NCBI GenBank assembly: GCA_051294375.1
Contig: CM119269.1
Span: 9,125,619-9,189,618 of the forward strand
Origin: Paraspadella gotoi
Lineage: Eukaryota > Chaetognatha
Reading direction: 5' to 3'
DNA: 64,000 nucleotides
The translations under genes and the position numbers were made by a program. This document shows positions 36,949-50,713 of this stretch, in pieces (positions within the stretch are counted from its first letter, which is position 1; each line of letters starts with the position of its first letter). A model generated the notes under the pieces. It was given only the letters and a program-made list of their open reading frames with translations. It did no database searches and had not been told where the DNA came from.

Positions 36949-37614
36949 CTGGATGAGGGAGGGATGGAGAGATGGATTTAGGGTTGGATGAGGGAGGACG
37001 GAGAGATGAATTAAGGGTTGATGGAGGGAGGGATGGAGAGATGGATTAAGGGTTGGATGGAGGGAAGGGATGGAGAGATGAATTAGGTGGATGGAGGGAG
37101 GGATGGAGATGGATTAAGGTTAGGAGGGAGGGATGGAGAGATGAATTAAAGGGTTATGGAGAGGGATGGAGAGATTGGGGATGGAGGGAGGGATGGAGAG
37201 ATGAATGTTATGGAGGGTGGATGGAGGGAGGGATGGAGAGATGAAATTAAGGGATAGGGGAGGGATGGAGATGGATTAAATGTTGGATGGAAGGGAGGGA
37301 TTTGGAGAGAGGATTTAAGGTTGGATTGAGGGAGGGATGGAGAGGGATGGATGAGGATGTGAGAGAGATGGTTGGATGAGAGGTAGGAGATTGGATGAGT
37401 GATGAGTTGATCAAAGATGGATTAAGGGTTGGATAGAGCAAGAAAATGATGGATGGATTGATAAAAGATCAATGAAATGATTGAAAGAATGAATGAGGAA
37501 TGAGTGAATGAACGAGTGCATTAAATAATATAATAAATAAATTAAATAAAATAAAAATAAATAATAAATAAATAAATAATAATAAATAAATAAATAAATT
37601 AAATAAATAAATAA

Positions 37615-37645
<31 letters not shown>

Positions 37646-37817
37646 ATATATAAATAAAAATTTAAAAAATAAAAAATTAAAAAAATCAAAGAAATCAAAA
37701 AATAAAAAAATCAATAAATGAATGAATATGAATGAATGAATGAATGAAATGAATGAAATGAATGAATGAATGAATGAATGAGTACCCGAATCTTCCACTA
37801 TCCGCCACTTTTCTCAC
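36949..37817 (-). repeat. Intron made almost wholly of tandem repeats (copy A)
   Basis: Between the two exons of copy A the intron has three parts: a minisatellite of about 35 bp (GGATGGAGAGATGAATTAAG plus GGTTGGATGGAGGGA) from about 36950 to 37440, an (AATA)n/(AAAT)n array (37520-37710), and an (AATG)n array (37715-37785). The minisatellite runs right up to the 3' splice site. In copy B the same intron is only 494 nt, because the minisatellite is cut to about 125 bases. This is a large length difference between otherwise near-identical copies. Confidence 0.85.
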
Positions 37818-37948
37818 CTGGAATGACTGTTTGGCGACGCCGGCGAACCCTGGCGTTCTCCCTCGCTTCATCGGTGTCGTCAGGGTGGGCGCCCATTGCG
37901 GACGCGCCCGCCGAGTTCCATGTTGTCGGCGCCGGCGTCGGAGTTCGT
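37818..37948 (-). pseudogene. Copy A of the 131-nt ARID3-like exon
   Basis: It has the same acceptor (TTTCATTGCAG) and donor (TTCCAG/GTGAGAA) as 41850-41980, and the same length. Compensating indels in the GGCGGGCGC and GGGCGCCC runs shift the middle of the reading frame and create a stop. Confidence 0.8.
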
Positions 37949-38219
37949 CTGCAATGAAATCGATGGAATTAAAAGTTTCGATGGAAAAATCATCAAAAAC
38001 ATCGTGTAATGACCAATGACCAAAGACCATCTGGAATCAATGGAGAATGATAAAAAAATTTTCAAAATTTAAATATTTGCATTTTGAATAAAAAAAAATC
38101 GATGTGAACGCCACGGTGTTGAGAGAATCTAAAAACTGCGCGGGGGAACGATGTGACCCGAAATTGTGAAGTTCACTCACAACGGGAAACGAATTTGTGA
38201 ATCTGTGATTCGTAGATAA

Positions 38220-38250
<31 letters not shown>

Positions 38251-38629
38251 ATCCATCCAGTTTTTGTTTCCTCTTATTTTAATTTTCGACTCTTTGTCTC
38301 TCTCTCTCTGTGTCTCTCTCTCTTAAAACGTCAATTAAATCAAAATTTGTTTAACTAAGAGCGAAATTGGGGGGAAAACTTAAACCATTATTTCGTCGTC
38401 GTCGTCGTCGTCATCGTTCGATATCTTCTTCGTTATCATCGCAGCCGCTTTCACATTTGAAAGAAGGAAAAAAATTATGTCGCTAGGATTTTTTTTAATT
38501 TTTTAGTTTTGTTCGTTTAATTCTAAATCTTTTTTTTTTCAAATTCGAATACTAACAAAGAGAAAATGCCCTCTGGTTGTGTATGTATAATAAATCAACG
38601 AGGCGGAATGCGGTTGAAGCAAAGTTCAC

Positions 38630-38664
<35 letters not shown>

Positions 38665-38864
38665 CTCTCTTCTCTCTTCTCCTCTCTCTCTCTCTTGTAA
38701 TAACGTCTCAATTATATATGCCCACTTTTCTGATATTTTTTTTTCTTTTGGTCGCCAATTAAAAACTCAACCTGTTCCGACCCAAACTTAACTTTTTTTT
38801 TTTTTTTCTTTCCGGGAGGATTTTTTTTTTAAATTTTATTTCCTATATGTTCTTCCTCTCTCTC

Positions 38865-38889
38865 NNNNNNNNNNNNNNNNNNNNNNNNN
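38865..38889. other. Assembly gap, 25 N, between duplicated blocks
   Basis: The gap sits exactly at the junction of the two copies of the 4-kb duplication. Confidence 0.99.
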
Positions 38890-39480
38890 CATTTTTTACT
38901 TTCCTTTTCTTTTTCTTAATTCTTTATCTTTCTTTCTTTACCTTTCATTTTTACTTTTCTTTTCTTTTTTCTTAATTCCTTATCTTTTTCTTTCTTTACT
39001 TTCATTATGACTATTTTCCTTTTCCTTAATTCCTTTTTTCGTTCCTTTCTTCTTTTTTTACTTTCCCTTTTCTTTCTTTTTACTTTCCTTTCCTTCACTT
39101 TACATTTTTCTTTCTTCGCTAAATTATTTCGATGATTCTTCGCGACTCGAGAGGAAAGACGACGCGACGACGACGCAAAATTTTTTACGTAAACTGAACA
39201 AATTAGGACGGTAAACGTCGTGCGCTGTAGGCAGCCTTTTCAGCCGCCGCCGGTCGTCTTCGGTCGTCATCTTCGTCGCCTGCCTCTCCATCATCCTCTT
39301 CGTCAACTTAAACTTCGTCTTTGTCATCATTAACGCCTTTTTTTTCCGCGTACCTGCCGCGACGTCGTCGTTGTTGTTGTTGTCGTCGTCCCTCAAAAAA
39401 CGAGTCAAACCGCAAATTAAGATTTCGTCAGCGTCGCGAAAGAAACATGATGGTTGTTTTTCGACTCATCCATCATCATG

Positions 39481-39534
<54 letters not shown>

Positions 39535-39916
39535 AATCATCATCATCATCATCATCATCATCTGCGCATTGCCGAAACCTCGTTGACAGTCGTTATCGTT
39601 TGCTTTCTATTCCAAAACCACAGATGAGACAATGGGAATTCCGCCACTTGAACTCGTAATCTCGCTCATTATCGCCGTCATCGTCCGTCCGTCCCTACCG
39701 TACGTCGCCCCCCTCTCCCTCTCTCTCTCTCTCTCTCTCTTTCTTCTCTCTCACTGATGGGGATTCATGGCCATTCGCAGAAAAAGTTTAGTGCCCGTTT
39801 CGAAAATCATGATACTGCTCTCAGGAGGAAACTTAATTAATTTTGCTAATTTCATTAACGCGAACAATTATCGAGCGGGGAACCGCGCCTCTCGTCCCCT
39901 CTAAACGGGATGTCAG

Positions 39917-39947
<31 letters not shown>

Positions 39948-39952
39948 GAGAG

Positions 39953-39984
<32 letters not shown>

Positions 39985-40258
39985 GAGAGAGAGTAAAAAG
40001 AGCAACCAGGAGAGAGAGAGAGAGGGAGAATGTGTCGCCGAAGATTAAAAGTGGAATTAACAGAAGGACAGAAATTAGAGGAAAGCCGATAACGAAAAAA
40101 AAAAATAAAAATCTTTTTTTTTTAAAAATGCGGAAAAAATGAGGAAAGATGTCAACTACTCATTTGGGGTTTAACGGGAAAGAATGCAATTTGTTTCTGC
40201 TTTGTGTCATTTTGAAAGAGAGAAGAGAGAGGGAGAGAGAGAGAGAGAGAGAGAGAGA

Positions 40259-40308
<50 letters not shown>

Positions 40309-40535
40309 AGAGAGAGAAAGAGAGAGATAAATACGGCCAAAGATAATGTCTTGTGTTTTTTACTACTTTTATTCAACCACGATTTTGGACGACAATTCCT
40401 AAACAGCCCAAAAGGCACGGTTAACTCTTTACAAAAACATGGCGAGGCCGCGTCGGCACGAAATGAGAAATCAAAACCGAGAAAAAAGAGGAGAAAAAAA
40501 GAGAAGAAAAAAGGAGAAGTGATTTTGTTTCCTAC

Positions 40536-41355
40536 CTGTTTGAACTGTTCTTCGAAGGTCCACTCGTGTCCACCCTGGCCAGAAGAGGCCGAGGACCCGG
40601 GTGCTCCGGGCGAGGCCCCCTGCAGAGGACCCAGGCCCATCATGGGAGGGGAATGGGGCGAGCCGCGGGGGAACATGGAGGGCGGGGGAAAGCCGCCGGG
40701 GAACGCCGAGTTGAAGAGGCTGGTGATGGGCGGCTGACCCATGAAGGGCGGGGGTGAGCCGGAAGGGGACGGGGTCCGCAAGGGTCGTTTGCGGTTGAAT
40801 CCGCCCCCCAAGTTGAGTCCCGAGGGGGAATCGTTTTCCGAATTGGGGGAAACGGATGCTGGGGAATGGAGTCCGCTGGAAAAGTCGCCCTTTCGATCTT
40901 TGGTGGAGAGACTCAGAGGCTCCGTCTGCGGCGCTGCTCCGCCGCCGCCGCTTCCCAGCCCTCTCGGGATTCTTAGATCTTCGGCAGCGGCGCCAAGGAG
41001 GCCCCCTAGCCCCATCTGCTGCGCCAGGGAGACGGGTGTCAGAGCGCCGGGGCGGCCGGACGACGCCGCGGCGGCTGCGGCGGCGACGAGCAGCTGCTGC
41101 GTCTTTCTCTCACGCTGCAGCTGATACTCGAGCTCGAGGTCGGAGAGGCCGCGAGGAGGGCGAGGGCTGCCCCGCGACGGAGAACGGCCCGGCTTGTCGA
41201 GGCCCGGGGCCGAGGGCGTGCCCGATGGGTCGTCCAGAGCCTCGTCAAGTCGCTCCTTTTGCTTCTGAAGCTTCTCCACGATGAGGCGTTCCTCTTCCGT
41301 CATTTTCGATTCGTCGGCGGATGTTCCGTCGTCGTCGTCTTCGTCGGGCTCGCCT
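40536..41355 (-). CDS. ARID3/dead ringer-like transcription factor, 820-nt exon
   Basis: The minus strand is open for 273 codons between an acceptor (CCCTCCATCCAG, then AGGCGAGCC) and a donor (TTCAAACAG/GTAGGAAAC). The first base completes an Arg codon with the AG that ends exon 41850-41980, so the phases agree. Residues run from an acidic start (GEPDEDDDDGTSADESK), through a charged helix (EEERLIVEKLQKQKERLDEA), a second helix (LELEYQLQRERKTQQLL) and a poly-Ala run, into Pro/Ser/Gly-rich disordered sequence with NRKRPLRTPSPSGSPPPF, and end GHEWTFEEQFKQ. That last motif is what precedes the ARID (AT-rich interaction) DNA-binding fold in ARID3/dead ringer proteins, nuclear factors that bind AT-rich DNA. 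The ARID core must lie in a later exon not found here. The family assignment is from recall of the motif and is fairly secure. The ATG at 41303 is internal, because the upstream sequence is open and spliced in phase. Confidence 0.82.
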
Positions 41356-41598
41356 CTGGATGGAGGGAGGGATGGAGAGATGAATTAAGGGTTGGATTGA
41401 GGGAGGGATGGAGGGATGGATAGAGTGAGGGATGGATGGATGGATAGATGCAAAGATGGATTAAGGGTTGGATAGAGGCAAGAATGGATGGATGGATTGA
41501 TAAAAGATCAATGAAATGATTGAAAGAATGAATGAGGAATGAGTGAATGAACGAGTGCATTAAATAATATAATAAATAAATTAAATAAATATAAAAAA

Positions 41599-41677
<79 letters not shown>

Positions 41678-41849
41678 ATATATATATAAATAAAAATTTA
41701 AAAAAATTAAAAAAATTTAAAAAAATCAAAGAAATCAAAAAATAAAAAAATCAATAAATGAATGAATGAATGAATGAATGAATGAATGAATGAATGAATG
41801 AATGAATGAATGAGTACCCGAATCTTCCACTATCCGCCACTTTTCTCAC
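41356..41849 (-). repeat. Repeat-filled intron of the ARID3-like gene (copy B)
   Basis: From the donor side it has an (AATG)n array (about 41757-41812), an (AATA)n array (about 41595-41690), a short unique stretch and GGATGGAGGGAG repeats that abut the acceptor. It is 494 nt long, against 869 in copy A. Confidence 0.85.
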
Positions 41850-41980
41850 CTGGAATGACTGTTTGGCGACGCCGGCGAACCCTGGCGTTCTCCTCTCGCT
41901 TCATCGGTGTCGTCAGGGTGGCGCCCATTGCGGACGGCGCCGCCGAGTTCCATGTTGTCGGCGCCGGCGTCGGAGTTCGT
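41850..41980 (-). CDS. ARID3-like gene, upstream 131-nt exon
   Basis: The acceptor TTTCATTGCAG is followed by 43 codons plus AG, then the donor TTCCAG/GTGAGAAAAG. The translation begins TNSDAGADNMELGGAVRNGR and ends GERQGSPASPNSHS, with the split Arg codon completed by the next exon. It starts in phase 0, so earlier coding exons are expected at higher coordinates. The part is acidic, polar and probably disordered, as expected for the N-terminal region of ARID3-type proteins. The spliced frame and the perfect recurrence of both splice sites in copy A support it. By itself the peptide has no diagnostic motif, so the family name comes from the adjoining exon. Confidence 0.78.
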
Positions 41981-42244
41981 CTGCAATGAAATCGATGGAA
42001 TTAAAAGTTTCGATGGAAAAATCATCAAAAAACATCGTGTAATGACCAATGACCAATGACCATCTGGAATCAATGGAGAATGATAAAAAAATTTTCAAAA
42101 TTTAAATATTTGCATTTTGAATAAAAAAAATCGATGTGAACGCCACGGTGTGAGAGAATCTAAAAACTCGCGGGGAACGATGTGACCCGAAATTGTGAAG
42201 TTCACTCACAACGGAAACGAATTTGTGAATCTGTGATTCGTAGA

Positions 42245-42247
42245 TAA

Positions 42248-42278
<31 letters not shown>

Positions 42279-42280
42279 AT
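42245..42280 (+). repeat. (GTC)n array, paired with another at 42419-42439
   Basis: Perfect GTC runs occur in the upstream intron at both places. The same pair is present in copy A (38222-38250 and 38394-38413). Confidence 0.85.
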
Positions 42281-42860
42281 CCATCCAGTTTGTTTCCTCT
42301 TATTTTAATTTTCGACTCTTTGTCTCTCTCTCTCTGTGTCTCTCTCTCTTAAAACGTCAATTAAATCAAAATTTGTTAACTAAGAGCGAAATTGGGGGGA
42401 AAACTTAAACCATTATTTCGTCGTCGTCGTCGTCGTCATCGTCGATATCTTCTTCGTTATCATCGCAGCCGCTTTCACATTTGAAGAAGGAAAAAAATTA
42501 TGTCGCTAGGATTTTTTTTTAATTTTTAGTTTTGTTCGTTTAATTCTAAATCTTTTTTTTTTCAAATTCGAATACTAACAAAGAGAAAATGCCCTCTGGT
42601 TGTGTATGTATATAAATCAACGAGGCGGAATGCGGTGAAGCAAAGTTCAACCTCTCTCTCTCTCTCTCTCTCTTCTCGTTCATCATCCTCTCTCTCTCTC
42701 TTGTAATAAGTCTCAATTTATTATGCCCACTTTTTCTGATATTGTGTTTCTTTTCGGTCGCCAATTAAAAACTGCAACCTTTCCGACCGTCCAGAAACTT
42801 CTATCATTTTTTTTTTTTTCTTTCCGGGAGGATTTTTTTTTTAAATTTTTATTTCTATAT

Positions 42861-43442
42861 GTTCTCTCTCATCTCTCATCTCTCTGCTCTCTCTCTCTCT
42901 CAACTCGTCTCTCTCATCCTCTCTCTCATCTGCTTCTCTCTGTAATCTTTGTTACGGACCCCGTGGTAAGGGAGGAGGCCGTGTAAAGATTTATTAAAAA
43001 AAAAAACCACTCCCTAAAAAAAACCGTTTCCATGGCAAAGAATCGGTGTTTATTTATCAGCGAAACGTCGGTAATGACTGAGATGAGGAAATAAATAAAT
43101 TGATACAAAATTGAAATTGATAAAGGAGAAAGAAAGTGGACGAAATTGCAAAAATGAAACTATCTTCTCCATGAAATGAAAACGCCGATTATAATGGATG
43201 TAACGACATCCGGGGATCAAACGAAAGAGGACAAGATTCGGAAAAATGAAAGTAACCATCGTAGCGCGATCGAGCCACAAATTTAAATACAGTTTGGATT
43301 TGGTTTGAATAAGTCATCTGTCTTGTGTCGTTGTCGTCGTCGTGTGTCGTGCGGTGTGCGGATCGTCGCATCTCTCATCATTTATATCAGCGTTCTATCT
43401 TTCACCTTTGAGGGGAATACATCATCACCTCACACGTATGCT

Positions 43443-43538
<96 letters not shown>

Positions 43539-44577
43539 ACTCGAGTTGTAACATTAGTCTCAAATTTTGAGTTTCTCTGATTTTTTTTTCGTCTCTCACT
43601 CTCTTCCCTCTCTTCTGAATTTTTTAGGGCCTAGGGCAGTTATCAGAGTACATGGGAGTCGTGTAACTAGAAAAGGACCCCGAATAAGGAGAGGAGAAGA
43701 GAGAGAGGGGTATGCGTGACAGACGTATGGAGATGTCGCGCTATATGTATAGTATGATAGTACGCTCTTGCGTATTTCCCTGTGTCGTGCTGACGGTCAG
43801 CGATTCGTACTGAGATGAATCGCGCTGTCTGCGGACGGTTAGCGTGACGTAGAGAGTGAGCCACGGAAGTGCTGCGTTAGAGAGAGAGAGTCCTATGAAG
43901 ATGACATATATTACAGACGCACGCGAGCAGAGAGAGATTTGAGGGTCACCAATCGGCACACAGATTTAGTCGTTCAGTCGAGTGCAGTAGTCTGAGCTGA
44001 GGTTCGTCTGAGTGAGCTATATTCGCTTGCTCGCTCTTGCACGCCGTCGTCTCCATTTGGAGCATCCTACTTCGGATTGGTGAGACGTGGATGAGGTCGA
44101 TGAAGGAGTTCAAATTAGCAACGAATATGAACCGGAACCGACGATGAAAAGGGGGGGGTGTGGAAGGGGCCATTCAAAGCGTGTAGAAGAGGCGCGAGAA
44201 GGGGGGGGGTGGCTCAAGAATAACGCGGGTAGAGGGGGTGGAAGAGGGGTGGAGGGGGGAGAGAGCTCCTGATTGGGGTAGAAGACAACAACAAAAAAAA
44301 AATAATGAAGAAAAAGTATCAACCAAAAAAAAAAAAAAAAAAAAAAATCCTAACAGTCGAATTTTTTTTTGTTGTTGTCTTTTTTCTTTCCTGAACTTTT
44401 TCTGGTCGAGTGTAAACAATGAGAAGCGGGAAAACAAAAGAAGCAAAAAACAGAGCAGTGGGCAACAACGCGAAATGAAGAGGCGAACGACCGGTTGCGG
44501 TTTAAAGGGAAGAGAAGAGAGAGAGAGAGAGAGGAGAGTAGGGAAGAGGAGGAGAGAGAGAGAGAGAAGAGTAGAGA

Positions 44578-44612
<35 letters not shown>

Positions 44613-45925
44613 TTGAAAATGAATTTGACACGACATTATTATTAGGCCAATGACATTCATTTTCTCCTTTTCGTTTCTCTTCTTAATGTATCAATAAGAT
44701 AAATATTGTCTGTTTGGGACTTGGTAGTGATAGTAATATTCTCTATTTTTTTAATACATCTTGATATGGATAGGATCTATGCAAAACATTTCGTGAATAT
44801 CGGTTGAAGATTTTTTGCAGTCATCTATTTTTGAAATAATTTAATAAGTCTATTGAACTTTATTGTTTCAATCAGCCATGCTTTAGTTTTTCTTCTACAT
44901 GTATCTCTCATGTATACATTTATCCATCCCGTTTCCATTCATGTCTTTTCATTCATATACCTATCCATCCAAGCTGTGTTATCCGTTGTACAGGTTAAAT
45001 TAGAACCATATCGATTTAGCCATTCTCCAGATCTTAAGAACTATTCATTTGTTATCTTTCAATCTATTGAACTTCGGATGCGTGACGTGTCGTCCATTGT
45101 CGTTTCGCTTGTCCACCATATATTTACCAATTTATATCTATCCGGTTCGCCATGAGCTCCATTGGAATTTTGTTATCCGATTTCATCTAATTGGCCAGGG
45201 TCGTCCAGTTTCCGATCCTTGCCGTCCATGAATCGTTAGTCGAGAGTCTGCTATCCGACCGCCAATAAATCCTGAGTCCTTAATCCCAACGCGATGTTCA
45301 TGCTTCCTCTCTTCCTCCCTCTTCAGCCTTCGTTTCCTTGCCGCTACTGCATCATAGTCTTTCCTCCCTCTCCTTCCCAAGTTTGAACTCGGGAGTAAAT
45401 AGTAGACCGGTGATTATATGTTGTCGTTGATTAAATTATTTAATTTATTCAATTTAAAAACGAAATCTTCAAAGCCAATAGGTAATTTGGAGGGGATGTC
45501 TTATATTGATCGGTCCCCGGTTTGAACTTGATTTCGAGGCAGGAGGGAAGAGAAAGGAGAGAGAGAGAGAGAGAGAGAGGAGAGAGGAGAGATGGGAGAG
45601 AGAGAGGAGAGAGAGAGAGAGAGAGAGATTAATGAGGAAATTATAAAAATTCGCGTACAGAAATGTTAAGATCGAAGAATTTCAGCGGAATTCGTTGAGG
45701 ATAGCGGAAGGGGTCATAGAGAGTACAGTAGATTTGCTTTCTGCATTTCAATACCCGTTCTTTTAAAAATGCAGTAATTGCCGTCTTGCATATACTTTTT
45801 TAAGTTAAATATCCAAAATGAGTTATATAAGTTTGTTTGAAGGATTGCAGGGGAATCTTTAATAGATATTTTTCTCGTATTCGGTAAAGATTTATTTAGA
45901 AAGAAATCAGGGAAGACAGTTCTTT
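42861..45925. other. No recognised gene; repeats and noisy DNA
   Basis: CT repeats broken by single bases (42862-42945), AT-rich DNA, (GA)n blocks (43443-43538), an irregular stretch at 43600-44080, poly-A (44320-44347), GA blocks (44517-44610), a CATTCAT/ATCCATCC-rich stretch (44880-45250) and GA blocks (45557-45629). Frames here are short and repeat-derived. Confidence 0.65.
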
Positions 45926-46019
45926 CCCCCCCCCCCCCCCGCCGCCCGCCTCCGCCCCCCCCCCCCCCCCCCCCCCCGCCCCCCCCCCCCCCCCGCCCTC
46001 CCCCCCCCGCCCCCCCCCC
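45926..46019 (+). repeat. C-rich run of about 94 bp
   Basis: Apart from isolated G or T, the plus strand is C throughout, so the minus strand has runs of 7-20 G. Such DNA could form G-quadruplex or i-motif structures. The abrupt edges in otherwise average sequence also fit a sequencing or gap-fill artefact. Confidence 0.9.
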
Positions 46020-46686
46020 TGATTACTGTCATTTGGTCAGGTCACCGCAGCTCCATTAACCAAGTCCTCTGCATTCTCATATACTACTACTCTCTCTCTC
46101 TCTCTCCTCTCTCTCTCTTCTATCCTTCTGCCTCTCCTCTCTCTCTCTCTCTTCTCTCTCTCGTCCACCGGTCACCTGTCTCTCTCTCTCATCCTTTCTT
46201 CGTCATTATTTCCTTCCTTAACCCTCCATATACCCGTCTTTGCCTGCGGCCGAATTCGGCGTATGTGGTCATTCATCAAATCTTTCAATCATTCATTCAT
46301 TAATAAATTAATAAATTAATTAATTGATTCATTCATTCATTAATTCACTCACACATTCTCTTATTCATTCATTCATTTTTGCAATTAATTTTACGAGCTC
46401 TAAACCCTCTCTTCTCAAAATAACTCATAAAACATTTCTTCTCTTTCTCCTTGCTCTCTCCTCCCTGTATTTCCCTCTCTCCTCACTCACTCCCTCTCTT
46501 TCCTCCCTCCCTCTTCCTCTCTCCTCCCTGTATTTCCCTCTCTCCTCGCTCACTCCCCCTCTTTCCTCCCTCCCTCTTTCTCTCTCCTCCCTCTGTTTCC
46601 TTTTTCTCCGCCACACACAATTCGAGCGGTCGATCAAAAGAATGTTTCTTTCTTTTTTGCAGAGAAAAAAGTTTATTACCCGAGAA

Positions 46687-46755
<69 letters not shown>

Positions 46756-46915
46756 GAGGAAGGTGAATCTCAAGACGAGTCACGTGACCAAAGGGTAAGT
46801 CCTCCAAAAAACTGGTCACGTTTCATCGAAGAATCCCGCGTCTGACCCAAAAAATGACGACCGACCGACTCATCAGAGAACATCGACGATTTTTATTTCT
46901 ATCATTTTATGTCTC
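46020..46915. other. Non-coding, CT repeats, ATTC repeats and a (CGT)n array
   Basis: CT tracts (46090-46190), ATTCATTCATT repeats (46275-46380), a 60-bp CTCCCTGTATTTCCCTCTCT repeat with two to three units (46455-46600), and (CGT)n at 46687-46755. No exon is recognised. The frame across the CGT array is an Arg or Val repeat. Confidence 0.75.
46687..46755 (+). repeat. (CGT)n triplet array
   Basis: About 23 perfect CGT/GTC units. Confidence 0.95.
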
Positions 46916-47119
46916 NNNNNNNNNNNNNNNNNNNNNNNNNNNNNNNNNNNNNNNNNNNNNNNNNNNNNNNNNNNNNNNNNNNNNNNNNNNNNNNNNNNNN
47001 NNNNNNNNNNNNNNNNNNNNNNNNNNNNNNNNNNNNNNNNNNNNNNNNNNNNNNNNNNNNNNNNNNNNNNNNNNNNNNNNNNNNNNNNNNNNNNNNNNNN
47101 NNNNNNNNNNNNNNNNNNN
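46916..47119. other. Assembly gap, 204 N
   Basis: No repeat is evident on the right flank. Confidence 0.99.
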
Positions 47120-47974
47120 CCATTTGATATTGCCGCCGCCATCGGGGTTCGTTCGATATTATTTACGAGTTTATTAAAAATGAATTTAAATGTTAGAGAA
47201 ATATGCTCGTCACTTAAGGGAGGAAACATAAATTAAAGAATTCCATCTTAGGGCAAAGTATGCAGCTGGAAGAAATATAATCTGCAGCAGCAGCAGCCGG
47301 CACCGCGACGCCGAAGCTCGTAAGAAAAGACCCGAAAGAATTTTAATTCAAAACTTTTCAAAACTCATTAATGTCATTTTTCTTTAGAGTTGGAGTTAAA
47401 TTAAATCAAACTTCGATTTTTTCGAAAAGTCAAGAAAAAAACCTCGAGAATTAAGAATTTGTTTTTATTGAATTTATTTTGGTTTTCTTGGGGTAATTCT
47501 TTATTTTATGACTTCGAGAATTTCTATCTTTTATATGTCTATGCAGTTTTAGTGTATAATTTTTATCATGAATTTTATTTTAAAGTAAAAGTATTAGTAA
47601 ATCTGTCAACTCTTTTCCGAGCAATTTTTTTTNNNNNNNNNNTTTTTTTTCTCGAAATCTTGATTAAGTTCCCTGCTGTTCTGTTCCTGTTCCATTGGAC
47701 AATAAACTTTAATTACGAAGGTGGATAATATTTCAANNNNNNNNNNNNNNNNNNNNNNNNNNNNNNNNNNNNNNNNNNNNNNNNNNNNNNNNNNNNNNNN
47801 NNNNNNNNNNNNNNNNNNNNNNNNNNNNNNNNNNNNTTCACAATTGTCATCAAAGACTTCTCACGACCTTCCTCTTTTAAACATCTCATTTTTAGTCTCA
47901 AAATTGTTGTTGCTTCTTAAAATTTTGCGAAGTACAATTTCAACGTGGCCCCTGTCTGGATATTTTTGCATTGA
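47120..47974. other. AT-rich spacer with 10-N and 100-N gaps
   Basis: Gaps at 47633-47642 and 47737-47836. A short CAG/CCG segment (CTGCAG, then CAGCAGCAGCCGGCACCG, then a GTAAGA at 47319) near 47283-47318 looks like a miniature exon reading QQQPAPRRRS. It is too short to support. Confidence 0.6.
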
Positions 47975-48187
47975 CCATAACTGACTAAATGACATACCTG
48001 ATGCCAGTTCCTCTCCGACCATTGCTTACCAAATGCCATCACTAATGCCATTTCCTCTCCGACCATCGCTGATCAAATGTAACCACTGATACCTGTGATG
48101 TCAGTTCCTCTGGCACCATCGCTGACCAAGTGCCATCACTGATGCAAGTTCCTCTGGTATCATCGCCGACCAAATGCCATCCATCGA
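47975..48187 (+). repeat. Minisatellite of about 50 bp, four units
   Basis: Units share GATGCCAGTTCCTCTCCGAC, CATCGCTGACCAAATGCCAT and CACT landmarks. Copies start near 47999, 48044, 48107 and 48141 and differ by substitutions and small indels. Confidence 0.8.
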
Positions 48188-48349
48188 GAAATGGATCGTG
48201 ACGTCATCGGGTTAATCGAGTTCATGAAGCGACCATGAAAACAACAACAACAACGACGACGACGACGAGGACGAATTGAAATTATCTCTTCGTTCTAAAG
48301 GCTCCGATTTTCCCATTTATATATAACGATTAAAAAATCATGGGAAAAA

Positions 48350-50700
<2,351 letters not shown>

Positions 50701-50713
50701 TGAAGTTTAGCAG

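Larger units (their letters stand above)
34510..38864. repeat. Left copy (A) of a 4-kb direct duplication
   Basis: The order of landmarks is the same as in 38890-42860: CTTTACC repeats, (CGT/GAC) triplets, the (ATC)n array, GTCCGTCCGTCCCTAC, GA tracts, the ARID3-like exon, the GGATGGAGGGAG array, (AATA)n, the 131-nt exon, two (GTC)n arrays, and CCCTCTGGTTGTGTATG. Copy A is longer in its minisatellite and (ATC)n portions and carries more single-base insertions. Confidence 0.93.
38890..42860. repeat. Right copy (B) of the 4-kb direct duplication
   Basis: It ends with TCTCAATTTATTATGCCCAC, GGTCGCCAATTAAAAACT and CTTTCCGGGAGGATTTTTTT, as copy A does immediately before the 25-N gap. This copy preserves the ARID3-like reading frames. 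Confidence 0.93.

Noticed and set aside
40152-40535. Continuation of the ARID3-like frame past the donor
   Set aside because: Beyond the GTAGGAAAC donor the residues turn into Phe/Ser/Leu repeat translation, so it is intron read-through.
46324-46845. 173-codon frame with a poly-Arg run
   Set aside because: It joins ATTC, CTCC and CGT simple repeats. No domain is recognised.
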